Part shown: positions 11,400-23,505 of the stretch, one piece after another
Layout: every line of letters starts with the position of its first letter
How positions within the stretch are numbered: the stretch's first letter is position 1
DNA from: Antennarius striatus
Lineage: Eukaryota; Chordata; Actinopteri; Lophiiformes; Antennariidae
Reading direction: 5' to 3'
Length of the DNA: 64,000 bases
NCBI RefSeq assembly: GCF_040054535.1
Contig: NC_090791.1
Span: 19,074,327 to 19,138,326, forward strand
Position numbers and translations under genes: made by a program
Notes under the pieces: model-generated
Told to the model about the DNA's origin: nothing
Database searches by the model: none
The model's input: the letters and a program-made list of their open reading frames with translations, nothing else

Positions 11400-14300
11400 A
11401 CACCCACTCAGACTGCAGCACCCATTTTTCTTTCCATCCTGTCACAATCAGCTAATTCATCACAATAACAGGTTTGGATTTAATAATAGTAATGAATAAC
11501 GTTTGAATAGTCAAGTTTATCCATCTGTAACACATGGACAACATAAATTTTTTCCTCACTTTAATTTAAAAAATTCTGGAGAAATGAAATGAAATTACAA
11601 ATGGATTTAAAAACACAGGCCAAAATTTGAAAATAGAAGTACATTAGCACCTGGAGATACGAGCTGCTTGACGTACGAGTTATTTGAGATACGAGTCGTG
11701 CATTAGGACACCACCTCTAGTTGGCGGATGGATACAACATCCACTCATTCTCAGTGGAGTAAAGACGGAGCTCGTGTGTTCTTGTGAGTTTTTGCATTTC
11801 TTTTTTGTTCTTTATCAATGTTTACGTAAGTTATATTATTAATTATACACAGGTAAAGTCTGCATGTTTTTTTAGGGGTTTAGGGATGTTTTTACAAGGC
11901 TGGAACAGATTGAAATGGTTTTAGTTAACTTAAATGGTGAAATGTTGTTTTGCTTACGAGATCAGTCATGGAACGGATTAAACTCGAATCTCGAATGCAC
12001 AAAAAGCAAGGACATACAATTCCACTTGTCTTTAGCCATGCTGATCTTTAGAATTATTAACCAACTCTTACTAAATTTTGTTGGCTAAACATGTCTTTAT
12101 TACCTTGGCCAACGAGGTTATATGATTGGTTCAGTTTGTCTGCTGAAACCGACAGATTTGAATGAAATTTTCACCAGAATCAGGGTGAAAATTACTGTAA
12201 AATATTTCCTATAAAAACATTTACTGCCTGTCACACACTCACTGATTTAAAAGTATTTGTTGCATTAGTGTCGTACCATCAGAGCGCTGGTGGCCAGCTC
12301 AGGTAGCGTCATGGAGGCCGGGGTGGTAAGGCGGTTTCGTGCTCTTGTCAGCTGGAGCATCACTGCATCCATGAGCTGTGGCAGGAAGAAACACAAATCA
12401 CTGGTGTCACTGGGAGCACTGGGATGTTACGCTGTGTGCTGGTTAGAACTGGACCAGGAGACTGACCTTGTTGACCTCAGCCCCTGTTTTGAAGTGATAG
12501 TTTTCGTCATGGCTGCTCAGCAGCTGGAGAGCCTGGTTCACATGGTTCCTGGCATCCTGGATCTGATGCATGAACAGAGGCAAGCGAGACGTATCAAGTA
12601 TTCAGAGAAGATGCTCTCATTGGCCAAATTCGTACAACAGTCCTACAACAGTCCGAACAACACTCAAACAGTCATTCATGTCGTACAAGGCTGAATCTGA
12701 AGCTGGATCTATGTTATGTCTGACGGTGTTTCACCTCTCATCCAAGTATGTTCTTCAATTCTAACCCACAAGGAGACACTGGTAGTCACCTGATCATCTG
12801 GCTCATAGTGTTACACACCTCAGACAAACAAACCTTCAAGCAGACCCTGGTTTCACCTTAACAGAATGTTGTTACAGACTAATGCACAGTACCTGCTGCA
12901 GTTTCCACTGCTTATCTTCTCTGAACTGAAAGTGCAGCGTTTGGCTGCTCTTTGCAACTTTCAGGTTTATGTCCTGTTGACAAAAGCAAATCAATAAAGA
13001 GGAACACAATTACTACAGTCAATGATTTATTTTTACAGAAGAATACGACCATGATGGTAAACTCACAGCCTGAGTCAGGGCCTCTCCCTGTAAAGTCAGC
13101 ACACCCTTCACTTGATCCATGCTGCAAAACATCACATTAGACCGTTATTTCAGCACCACCAGAAGACCAATGAGGACAGCTGACAGCAGTGTGATAAAAT
13201 CAGGGGACATCTTACAGCCACCTCCTTCATAGGAAGTCTGTTACGTAACAGACACGGCCTATTGATCAACCATGTTTAGTGAGACCACAGACATTAAGTT
13301 AACAAAAAAGAAGTTTTATTACGTTGAGCTGCCAAGGATGAAGTTCTCCTGTTTCAGCTGACTCTCCAGACCTGGGCTTGGTATGGAGAAACGTCTAGAT
13401 GCCTCCTGTTTATGTCAGAGAAAACACAAGATTAGTGTCCATCTCGACAGAGGTCTCTGATATATTTCATTATTCTGTGTCTTCAGAGCTTGGGTAACAT
13501 TAGTTATAATTCAGCTGTGTGTCAGAATTACCTTTTGACTAGTCACGGAATGTTCAATCGCACTTTTTACTTTTTTTACACCAAATTGGTGCTAAATATA
13601 AGCTATTGACAACAAACGATTTGGGAAAGACACACTGTGACAGACTGAAAAAAAGCTCAGTTGGACAAGTAAATCTTTCCTTGTTCTCCAGCAGATCAAG
13701 AGAAGAAAATATCTTTTTTGTTCATGTTGATACCATTTCCCATTTGGTTGTGAGGTTTATAATCTGTCCCTTGTGAATCTACACGCTCTTAACTGGAATA
13801 GTTAGACCTTTTTTAGGCTTTCTCGATACTGTCGATTTGTCAGTACTTTGTATAATTTAATTCTCGGGGACATTTCAACTGCTGGATGGACGATTCGTTT
13901 TACTTTAGCAGCTCACTCTAAATTCATCCAAATCTGATCTCATTATGTCACATGACACGGTATCAAAGACGCTATCAACGCTGTCAAGATGACTATTTTC
14001 TGTTTCAATGTAAACCAATATTTCCCCCTCCAATGTTTTTTCATCAAGTAGATTGAAGCCCTCTGGGCTGCAGAGACAGATTTTACAGGGGTTAAAATCT
14101 CTCAGTGAATTTGATTAGATCAATTCCTGAAGTATTACTGGACAACAAATATTAAAAACTTTGAGTATCAGGTCCAATTGGAGGACACAGATATGTCTCT
14201 GCTATGGCTCAGGATGAAGACAAAGTCTTCTCAAGCGGCAGCATTCAAAGCCTTCGTCTGTTCTGCTCTTTGTTATTCTACTTTATTAAGTCGTCATGGC

Positions 14301-17300
14301 ATCTTGTCTCCAACAAACAATTTTGACTCATCTTTCACTAAAGGCAATGTGTTAATGAATAGCATTCTGTGAATTCAGTCAAATTTTATTAATAAAGCCC
14401 TTAAATACATCAGCAGACATTTGAAAGCGCTTTTAAAGACAGAAAAACCAAACAGAACCCTCCAGATTGGATTGTTCTTCTGATTTATGCGACTGTTGAG
14501 AACTTAAACTTTGCTCTGGAGCTCTACAGAAAGCTCTCGTTAATGTTAAGCACACACTCAATGCAAGACGATGTGAAGTTCAGCAAGAGCTCTTGCACTG
14601 AAAATAGAATCACCAAACAAAGCCAGACTATCTTTGAACTGCGTACATGTCTTATAGGCAGTCCTTCTCTCAGTCTTAGACTCTGGTCTTATCATTACAG
14701 ACATTCTGTTGCTTCTACTTTTTAAGGTATCCTATTGTGTGTAGTACACTTTTTCATGGTTTTCCAACACAAAAACCTTCTCCAGCCTCCGGGTAAGTGG
14801 TGGAAGATGGACGGATGGAAAAACATTTAGATTTGAGGCCAGCTAACAACACTGGCATAAGACGAGTGTAGATCTAGCTCCATGCATCCTTTACTAGACA
14901 TTCAGCACCTACATCCTTAAGTACACCACAGGTCTGAAAAGAAGTTTTCGTGGTCATAGAGTCGTATGAGTATGAAGTTCAAGCTATCATGGGCTTTTGC
15001 TTCTCGGTGCAACATGACTAGTCAACTGCTGCCTTGGTGCTGGTTTGTATGCTGCATGACGCCTCGTGTTAAAGTCACCCATCAAAACAGAGATGGGACA
15101 GGGGGGAGAGCCAAGCTGGTCCAGTCAAGAGGCAGGGAGCAGAGGCTCCTGTGTAGTTTCAATAATGTTTGCATTGTTTTGGCCTGAATACGTTTTGGCG
15201 ACAGGGTGCATTAATGTCATGTGACTATTTATTATCTGATAATTTTGGGGGAAACCAAAAAGAAATATTGCAGCACTGACTGAAATATCCTGAAATCTAA
15301 TATTCCCAATATGAAATGTGTTGTCTCCTTTGGCAAGGCCCTTCTAATCTTGCTCCATGCCAACTTAATCGAAACCTTCTCAGACATCAGCTGCTCCTGT
15401 AGACCTACAGAGGAGGTCCAGTGCTGACTGGAGGAAAGTCCCTTTAAACGATGACACTTCGACCACATTAGAGATTAACGCCTACCTTAAGGACATCCTG
15501 GAGCTGCTTCAGAACGGCGTGGACTTCTTCTTTAAGCAGCCAGTTGAATTCCTCCTCCTGCCATAGAAGCAAAACATGACTATTAAAACAAATAGGCATC
15601 ACAGGCAGTTTGTGAAAAGGATGACTCCTGCTCCTCCTGTGTGACTCCTTTGTCAATCGTGACACAGAAACATTTGAGGACTTGAAGAAGAACAGTAGTA
15701 GAGTATACATTCAGTCATGGGGGGGGGGGGGTATATTTCCTGAAGGAAATGACATATACCATTCAGCTCACATACCTCCATACATTAAATGTGATAGCAC
15801 AGCATTAAACGAGCACGTAAATACACTAAAGAAGCATGTAAGTAGATTAAGGAGACAGATAAATACACAACTCTGGAACATATAAATACACGAGTTAGGA
15901 AAGTATAAATACACGAGTTAGGAACGTATAAATACACAAGTTAGGAACGTATAAATACAACTCTAAAGAAACAAATACACTGCAAAAAAGAAGCAAATAA
16001 TTTACAGCAAGCTGAACGGCATACTTGGTGAGGAAGGTACATCCTTCATCACCATCATCCACATCATTATTCTTCACACGCACATCACCATCCCAGCTCA
16101 ATTACAATTCTATTACACCTCCAGTTCATCCGCTATTTGCTTCCCCCTCCCTTCCTGATTTCCCTACTCAAGCCAAGCTTGCCAAGAGAGCACAGAATAG
16201 AACTGTTTTCCTACCATGCATATCGTAAGAGGCGACTAAGGAGGGTTGGGCGCAGGGCTAACAACCCTGTTCTATAAAAAAAGAAAATTGTTACAGAAAC
16301 ACCAACAACAGAAGAAAAGACTAGTGGCCTGGGAGAAGAAGTGATGTCAACAAAAGGATGTATGAGCTGTGTGGTGAAAGCCGATTCAGTGGACACTGTT
16401 TGGCCAGCTAGAGGACCTAGACTTTGCTGATAACTTGGCCCTGCTTTCCCACAGTCACCAGCAGATGCATAAGACAACAGAGCTGGCAGCCACCTCATCA
16501 CAAACTGACCTCAAGATGAATCAAGACAAGACGAATATCTTCAAAATCAATACAACAAGCGAGGACCCAGTCACGCTTCATGGGAGCGAGTTGGAAGAGG
16601 TAGAAACCTTCACATACTTGTGCGCCATCATTCACATACAAGGGCGGCACAGACGCAGACGTCAGAGCAAGAATCGGCAAAGCGAGGACAGCACACTTGC
16701 AGCTTAAGAACATCTGGAACTCCAAAGCGGTGTCAACTCGCACACAGATCAGGCTGTTCAACTCCAACGTCAAATCATTCTTCTGTATGGAGCGGAAACG
16801 TGGAGAACTACGAAGAACATCATCAAGAAAGTGCAGACCTTCATCAACAGCTGCCTGAGAACAATCCTACAGAGTCACTGGCCAGACATCATCAGCAACG
16901 CAGACCTGTGGCAGCAAACCAACCAGCTGCCAGCTGACGAGGAGATCCGGCGCAGAATATGGAAATGAATTGGGCACTCTCTGAGGAAGCCAGCTAACAA
17001 TATCACAAGGCAGGCGTTGAACTGGAATCCACAAGGGAAACGAAAGAGAGGGAGGCCAAGAAACACCTGGCGACGTGAATTTGATGCCGACAACAAGAGG
17101 ATGGGAAAGACCTGGAATCAGCTTCAAAGAATGGCACAGGACAGAGCACTCTGGAAGACTGCTGTTTGACGGCCTTTGCTCCAGGGGGAGCGATGGGCTT
17201 TGATAGGTCCCTTCCTGTTACTCTTATTATACCCTCTGAGGGTACGGAGCACAAAGGAGGTCCTCAGTCTCTCTGTGGAGGAGCTTGGTGATACCAGTCT

Positions 17301-18743
17301 ACCGCTGAAGGAGCTCCTCTGCTGGGAGAAGGTAGTGTGCAGGGGGTGGCTGGTGTTCTCCAGGATTCATCTGAACTTGGACATGGTCCTTCTCTCTAGG
17401 ACAGTCTCAGCAGAGTCCAGACACTGACTGACTACAAAACCAACTCTGGGGATGAGTCTGTTCAGGCATTCCATGTCCCTCTTTCTGACCCCACCACTCC
17501 AGAACACAATGGTGTAGGACAGCACACTGGACAGGATGGACTGGTAGAACATCTGAATGAGCTCAGATGTTGAAGGAGACCAGCCTCCTCTACCTGTACA
17601 CAAAGTCTTAGTCGTGAGACCAGTCCAGTCTGTTACTCAGGTGCAGTCCCAGGTACTTGTACGTCTCTTCCACCTCCACGCCAACAATGACCACCGGCTG
17701 TGACGAGGGGGGTGCCAAGAAACCCTGCCTGATGATTCTGGATCATGTTGGATTCCTTTGAAAATTATTCTAAAAACTCTGCTTCACCAACGGTGGTGTC
17801 CCTCTGGAACAACAGCAGGAACTTTACCATCTCCAGTCTGATCCAGGTAACCAGGTTCAGATAACACCCTGTGTGCTGGATCTGATGGAGATGTCTTTGT
17901 GCCCGTCAGTGTAGACGTTGCCCATGAAGTTACAGGACAAAATCTGTTTTGACTAATCTGATTAACAAATGCATAACATCTATAACCAACTACAAACACT
18001 GGTGAAACGATGACCTACAGGCAGTCAATAAAAGTGACTGAAAAGGAGGCCAGAGGCCAGAGGGCAGAGGGCAGAGGGCAGAGGGCAGGAATAAGACATC
18101 ACTGGTCCCCGCTGGCTGCAGCCTCTGCAGTACCGCATGGGGTCGATGTCCTGTGGGACTGTTGCCCTGCGGGACTGTTGCCCTGCGGGACTGTTGCCCC
18201 GTAGGACTGTTAACACCTACATACCTTGACTCCCTCCTGACTCCACAGACAGAGGGTAGTTATCCGACATGTTTGTATCCACACTCCTGGGACCTTATTG
18301 ACGCTGCGTCTGAACAGCATCGTTATTTATCCTGACATGTAAACAAGTAAACACGTAAACACGGGCAGCCATACGGAACACGGTGACAACCAACGAGCTG
18401 TCGTTCACTAAAATCTGGATTAGTTAATTACTAGGTGGTCATTTTCGGGGGAACAACATGCTAATGGAGCTTCATAACACAAACAGGCCCGTGTGACGTC
18501 ATCCGTCAATCAGCTACGTGAAACCTGGTGGCAGAAGAGCATCGTGACGCGGGGATGCGACCGGAGCACCTCCGTCGTGTCCTTCCACCTCCCGTTGTTT
18601 CAGAGTGATCTGACACCACAACACGTTCACCGGCAGCTCGTCGGTCGAGCAGCTAGCCCCAGTGCCCACAGCCCGCTGTCCCACCTCCAGCCCCACCGCC
18701 TACCTACCAGCACGGCCCGCTCCACCTGGCTGGCTGCGGACAT
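10270..18743 (-). CDS. rogdi: ROGDI, RAVE/V-ATPase-associated protein, 284 aa, 11 exons
   Basis: Rogdi is a Rav2-like protein associated with V-ATPase assembly and enriched in neurons; human ROGDI mutations cause Kohlschutter-Tonz syndrome. Exons in order: 18708-18743, 15486-15557, 13323-13405, 13067-13121, 12893-12973, 12467-12562, 12277-12375, 10979-11092, 10852-10901, 10479-10605, 10270-10311. All have GT/AG borders, phases agree, and the sum is 855 nt. Landmarks: [12 protein letters not shown] start, [130 protein letters not shown] and the terminal [13 protein letters not shown]. The last exon is only 14 codons. Human length is 287 aa. A 3.1 kb first intron carries two LINE fragments. Confidence 0.95.
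11326..11398. repeat. (TG)n microsatellite
   Basis: About 70 bp of TG in the rogdi intron between exons 7 and 8. Confidence 0.97.
11640..12000. mobile_element. Possible short inverted-repeat element
   Basis: GGAGATACGAGCTGCTTGACG, with TACGAGTTATTTGAGATACG, at the left and TTACGAGATCAGTC ... CTCGAATCTCGAATGC at the right look like decayed ends of a fish non-autonomous transposon. It lies in the rogdi intron between exons 7 and 8. Borders are approximate and the family is not recognised. Confidence 0.4.
13790..14470. other. rogdi intron 2 sequence, partly repeat-derived
   Basis: No exon seen. The piece near 14385-14460 (AATTTTATTAATAAAGCCC, then CAGCAGACATTTGAAAGCG) resembles the repeat at 58120-58290 and is probably a shared interspersed repeat. 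Confidence 0.5.
15860..15965. repeat. Short tandem array, unit about 25 bp
   Basis: Four copies built on GTATAAATACACGAGTTAGG, in rogdi intron 1. Confidence 0.85.
16390..17165 (+). mobile_element. LINE 3' fragment with degraded reverse transcriptase
   Basis: Plus-strand frames give [55 protein letters not shown] and later [31 protein letters not shown]. This is the end of a non-LTR retrotransposon polyprotein. The catalytic FADD box reads FADN, and several frameshifts (near 16635, 16800 and 16970) break it. It sits in rogdi intron 1. Confidence 0.85.
17170..17720 (-). mobile_element. LINE 3' fragment, opposite strand, different family
   Basis: Minus-strand reading gives [20 protein letters not shown], then [38 protein letters not shown] and [10 protein letters not shown]. 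This is the C-terminal part of a fish LINE reverse transcriptase, with frame breaks. Its 3' end abuts the 3' end of the plus-strand LINE fragment ending at 17165. Confidence 0.8.
18147..18208. repeat. Short GC-rich tandem repeat
   Basis: Four copies of GGGACTGTTGCCCTGC-like units (about 16 bp) in rogdi intron 1. A GGCAGAGGGCAGAGGGCAGA run lies just left, at about 18050-18090. Confidence 0.85.
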
Positions 18744-19799
18744 CCTGGGCAGCTCCGACAGCGACCTCTGAGAGTTGAGCATTCTGAGCAGCGACGAAAA
18801 GAAAAACCTCCGTCAACACTGGAAAACGGTGTCCTCTCGTTGGAACGAAGGTGATCCGCTGCCTGCAAGTGAGCGGAGGATTTGTGGCCTTCAGGGGCTG
18901 TCGGAAATTACATTATTCTCACGAAACTAGGTAAATTACAGAGAACTACTATATAAAAAATGACAGTATTTTGTTCTATAGACAAGCCGATGAGTGGCCG
19001 ATTTAAAAGAACTGACAATATAAAAATAACAAACAAGGTTCAGTAGTCTTGGAAATGGCCAATTCAAATCTTTAAGACATTTGTCATTTCGAATTTGTCT
19101 TTTTTTCTCCCGTATTACCACAAATTATATGTTTGAATTTCTTTAATATATATTTATAATGAAAGATTCTCCTTTAACAATGTGATGGGAGACTCTTAAT
19201 CTTTACGAGATCCCCTGAACGTTGCATCAGGCTGGCCACACGTTCGCCATTAAACTTGCCCCACCCACAGGTTTATTTAGTTCCCGTCACACAAACATCG
19301 TGGGGATTGCGCTGTGTTCATTCATCCATTCATTCATTCATTTTCCTACCCGCCTCATCCGTTTGAGCGGGTCGCGGTGTGCTGTGTTCAGTTCCTGGGA
19401 AACATAACTGTCATTTAAGGGCGTTTTGACATGATAAACTGTTATTTTGAGAAAAGTTGTCTTCATTTTGAAATACAGTGTCTTTATTTTGAGATACCAA
19501 ATAATTGTTTCGATAACGTTTGTCATTATTTTTTAGATGAAACTTGTTAGTTTGAGAAGCTAAGTGATTATTTTGTTATTATTTAAAAAACAAAAACAAA
19601 CCCTACTTAGTATTTTGGTGAATGCAACTTATTTTGAAACGATAATTTAAAAAAACAATTAAGAAAACTTTCTCCAAGGGGCAACTGAAAGCACATAAAG
19701 CAGGATAGATGTTAAACATACAGTGTAAATGTAAACAGTGTAAATATAAACAAACAAATAATAATTAAATAACAAATATAAATACAATGTTTATGTTAA

Positions 19800-20230
19800 A
19801 TAATATTTCAAGACCTAGTTAGTTCAGAACCAAGTGAGTTTGTTCAAAATGTAGTAAGTACAAAACCTAATTTAGAAACTACTTTGTTCAAAACGTAATG
19901 CATTCGTTGGTCAGTTCAGAAACTAGTTAGTTTAATACCTAATTAGTTATTTCAAAACATAGTTAATTTAAAAACCTAGTTAGTTCAAAAACTAGTTAGT
20001 TTAAAACATAGTTCAAAACCTAGTTAGTTCAAAAACCTAGCGGGTTAGTTCAAAACCTACTTAGGTCCAAACATAGTTTGTTTACGGCCTAATTTGTTTA
20101 AAACCTAGTGGGTTAGTTAGTTCAAAAACTAGTAAGTTTAAAACCTAGTTAGTACAAAAATGAGTTTAAAACCTAGTTAGTTCAAAACCTTGTTGGATTA
20201 AAACCTAGTTAGTTCATTCAAAACCTTTAA
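19800..20230. repeat. Diverged tandem array of about 20-bp units
   Basis: Repeated TTCAAAACCTAGTTAGTTCA and variants (TTTAAAAC, AAAACTAG, AACCTACTTAG) through about 430 bp. Copies vary in length and sequence, so the array is old. Confidence 0.85.
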
Positions 20231-20769
20231 CTCAATATTCCTACAGTTATGCTTCTTAATTTTCAAATAGTAGTCATAATTTTCAATAATTTAATGTCAA
20301 TAATACCAAATCAACATCCAAAAAAGTTTAAATTTCTCTGTTGGAGAGCTTACTTACAATAGAACCGCATCGCGAAAACATTACAATATTTGATAATAAA
20401 AAATAAGACATCACTACAAACCTCTTTTATTTGTAGAATTATTGTGAACAGGACTCCAAAGGTGCTTTTTGAATCTGTTATACCACAAAAATAGCATAAA
20501 AACATAAACATAGATGTACAATAGTCAGATACATACCTGTAGAAGAATACACAGTACTGAAAGCAGGGATCTTTCTCAAACAGATTGACTGTTAATCTCT
20601 TTGGATTGTGCTGTTTGTGTCAAAACACCAGTTTCTACATTTAGCGTATTGTGGAAAAATACTTCAGAAATCGCTGCATTAAAAGCATCGCCGTTGCTTT
20701 GAAGCCCCGCCCATTGATCCGAACCACTAAACTGGTTCACCTGGAGAATGAAGCGCCAGTTTGTCACCT

Positions 20770-21420
20770 GGACAATGAAGGCCCCGTCCACACGGTGACA
20801 GATCTTTTGAAAAGTTTTTTGTTGTGGTTACGCCGACCGTCCACACGACAACGCAGATATCCAGGACAAAAACGCAAGTTTTTGAAAATGCTGGCCAATG
20901 TGAGGTTTTTTGAAAACGCCGGGTCTGCATTGTCGTGTGGACGGTGTATCTGACCCGGGGGGCGTGTCCATGCGACGAAAACCGCTGTGACGTCAGTGTG
21001 TGTGATCCGTGTCTACATGTACACAAAGAATGGATGGAGTTAAAACTGGCTATTTTGTGATGAATAACAGCTCCATGTTGAAGACGTGTTGATAAACATG
21101 CTTGACACTTTAATAGTTGTTCGTCTGTTTATTTCTTTATGAGTCATGACGTTTATATATGTATTTATTCATTCATTCACGTTCCTCGCCAAAGACGCCA
21201 GCACTAGTTCTGGGTAGGATCGGGATGCGCTGCCCCCTGGTGGAGAGCTGTGATGGAGGTCCTCCTCCAGGAGGAACGGCGTGAATTTCCACACGTCCCG
21301 GTCCTCTCTCCTGTCGTTGTCGGAGTTATTTTGCTTATAAACGTGTTGATAAACGCACTGATAAGGATACATGTGGACAGAGACTTTTTCGAAAACGCTG
21401 TTGTGTGGACGCTTATATTT
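20770..21420. mobile_element. Possible non-autonomous hAT-like DNA element
   Basis: The left part contains GGCCCCGTCCACACGG and CGTCCACACGACAACGC; the right part contains AAAACGCTGTTGTGTGGACG. These GTCCACACG/CGTGTGGAC motifs near both ends in opposite orientation are typical of a vertebrate hAT-like non-autonomous element. No coding capacity. The borders are uncertain, and a piece near 21165-21235 looks like a separate insertion. Confidence 0.5.
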
Positions 21421-21539
21421 TTCTATGCGGGGTGAATAAAGTTGCAATTTCAAAAAGATCTGGCATCTGTTTTGAAGCACTTGAGTGTGTCAAACGTCAT
21501 CAGTCACGTGGTTTTTCCTCGTTTGAAGCATCCTCCAGC

Positions 21540-22730
21540 TTTGCCTCTTGAGACAGAGGATGGGTCAGTTGGGGTAGTTGGATTCAGGAGTTCCTCAAAG
21601 TGTTCCTTCCACTGACAGACAACCTCCTCAGTCGAGGTCAACAGTGTCCCATCCTTGCCTTATACAGCCGGGATGGCCAGCTGTTTCCCCCTACTGAGGT
21701 GTTGGACAGTCCTAAAGAACAACTTGGCCTCTCCAAACTCCTCCCACACCCTCTGTTTTGCCTCCATCACAGCCGAGGCTACAGTCATTTTGGCCCGTCG
21801 GTACCCTGCAACTGCTTCAGGAGTCCCCAGGGACAACATGCCCCTGAAGGCCTCCTTCAGTCGGGACTGCTTCCCTGACCACCGAGGTCCACCATGGTGT
21901 TCGAGGGTTACCACCCCTTGAGGCACCCAAGACCTTGAGACCCCAGCTCTCAGCTGCATCTTGAGCAATGGAAGCTTTGAACATCAACCATTCAGGTTTG
22001 ATGCCCCCAACCTCCACAGGGATACATGAGAAGCTCCGTCAGAGGTGTGAATTAAAGGCCTCGCTGACAGAGTTCTCCTCCAGAAGTTCCCAGTTCACCC
22101 GCACTACTTGTATGGACTTACCAGCTCTATCCAAAGGTTTACTCCGCCAACAGACCCAACTCACTATCAGGTGGTGATCAATTGACAGCTCTGCCCCTCT
22201 GCACCAGAGTGTCCAAAACACACGGTCGAAGGTCAGATGATATGATTACAAGATCGATCATTGACCTCCGACCCAGGGTGCTCCCATTTAGGGACCCAAT
22301 ACTCTGAGCTGCTTTTCCGTGCATACAAATTCCAGTTTTCCCCCCCACAGCCTTAAAAAGCATAGGTAGGCAACCCTCTCACCGGGGTAAACTCCAACAC
22401 AGCGGCGCCCAGCCGGGGGCTTGTGAGTATCCCCACACCCGCCCTGCGCCTCACGCCTGATGCAACTCCAGAATAAAACAAGGTCCAACCTCTTTGGATC
22501 CAGAACCGAGGCTATGCATGGAGGTACGCCCCACCAGATCCAACTGGAAACGCTCCACCTTCAAAACAAGCTCCGGCTTCTTCCGCGCCAGTGAGGTGAC
22601 ATTCCACATCCCCAAGCCCGGGTCTGGTCCATTGTGACCCCGTCGTCACTGCCACCCATGTGGCAGCGCACCCGACCCCATCGATCAGCCCTGTGGGTGG
22701 TGGGTCCGCCCGGGGGAAAGAGAAATCAGC
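21540..22730 (-). mobile_element. 5' half of a fish LINE (endonuclease and linker region), antisense
   Basis: Minus-strand frames give LGRRSMIDLVIISSDLRP, DHHLIVSWVCWRSKPLDR, SEAFNSHL, VEVGGIKPEWLMFKASI, GYRRAKMTVASAVMEAKQRV and WEEFGEAKLFFRTVQHL. That is the region from the endonuclease C terminus to just before the reverse transcriptase of the same fish LINE family as 41850-43205. Frameshifts and stops separate the blocks, and the reverse transcriptase is missing. Confidence 0.8.
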
Positions 22731-23505
22731 AACTCTATAAAACTTGTCAAAAGACAGAAAAATACTTGTTGCAACATATTGGACCAAGACTAGCAGGTGG
22801 CATGGATACCACACCATCACTGACTGTGGACATTTCACAATGACCGGCTTGGAGACGGTCTTTCACCATTATTCTTCCTGAGTCCTCAAAGTGTAAAATT
22901 TAGTAGGAGCTGCAAAGGACATTGGAACACTGAGCAATGTTCCAGTTCTTGTCCTTTGCCCAGGAAAGACACTTCTGACCGGACACTGGCTCAGGAGTGA
23001 CTTGACACTACTAAGGGGACACATGCAGTCAAGTCTGTGTGGGGTGGTTCTTGATCTGACACCAGCCTTAGTTGACGGTTTGTGTAGCCCCCCCCGCAAC
23101 ATCCACGCTGCATGTACTCCTTTTACTACCACACGTTATACATGAACAGCCAGACCTTCAATATTCTGTGGCTGCAAAAACTTGAAGTGGCCTTTATACT
23201 TTGATCCACACTTGGCCTGGTCTTTGCTCCAACATATTAGCTGCAGAGAATTGTCCGGAAAAAATGCTCCTTATTAACCTATAAGGTTTAATCCAAATCT
23301 ATCATGACCAGTTGTTGATATAATTTACCTTAATCAACAAATAGAACTAAATCCTTCAGACCTTTTCAAAGTTTAGGTGTTGAACTGTAACCTGGTGACT
23401 GAAGTCAGTTTCTGGACACACATTGTCACTAGTTTCAGCATCTAGTTGTGAATACTGTTTGAACCTAAAACAATATACCTAAAACAAAGAAAAAAACAGT
23501 TATAA

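Larger units (their letters stand above)
18744..23505. other. Intergenic region between rogdi (5' end) and glyr1 (3' end)
   Basis: About 4.8 kb with no gene recognised. The first part is GC-rich and likely the rogdi promoter. It is followed by AT-rich sequence, a diverged tandem array (19800-20230), a possible hAT-like element (20770-21420) and the antisense 5' half of a LINE (21540-22730). Confidence 0.6.

Noticed and set aside
12290-12694. A 134-residue plus-strand reading frame
   Set aside because: It is the shadow of rogdi exons 6 and 7 on the opposite strand and crosses their splice sites.
21600-22840. Plus-strand reading frames up to 100 residues
   Set aside because: They are antisense to the LINE endonuclease region, whose minus-strand frames carry the family motifs.
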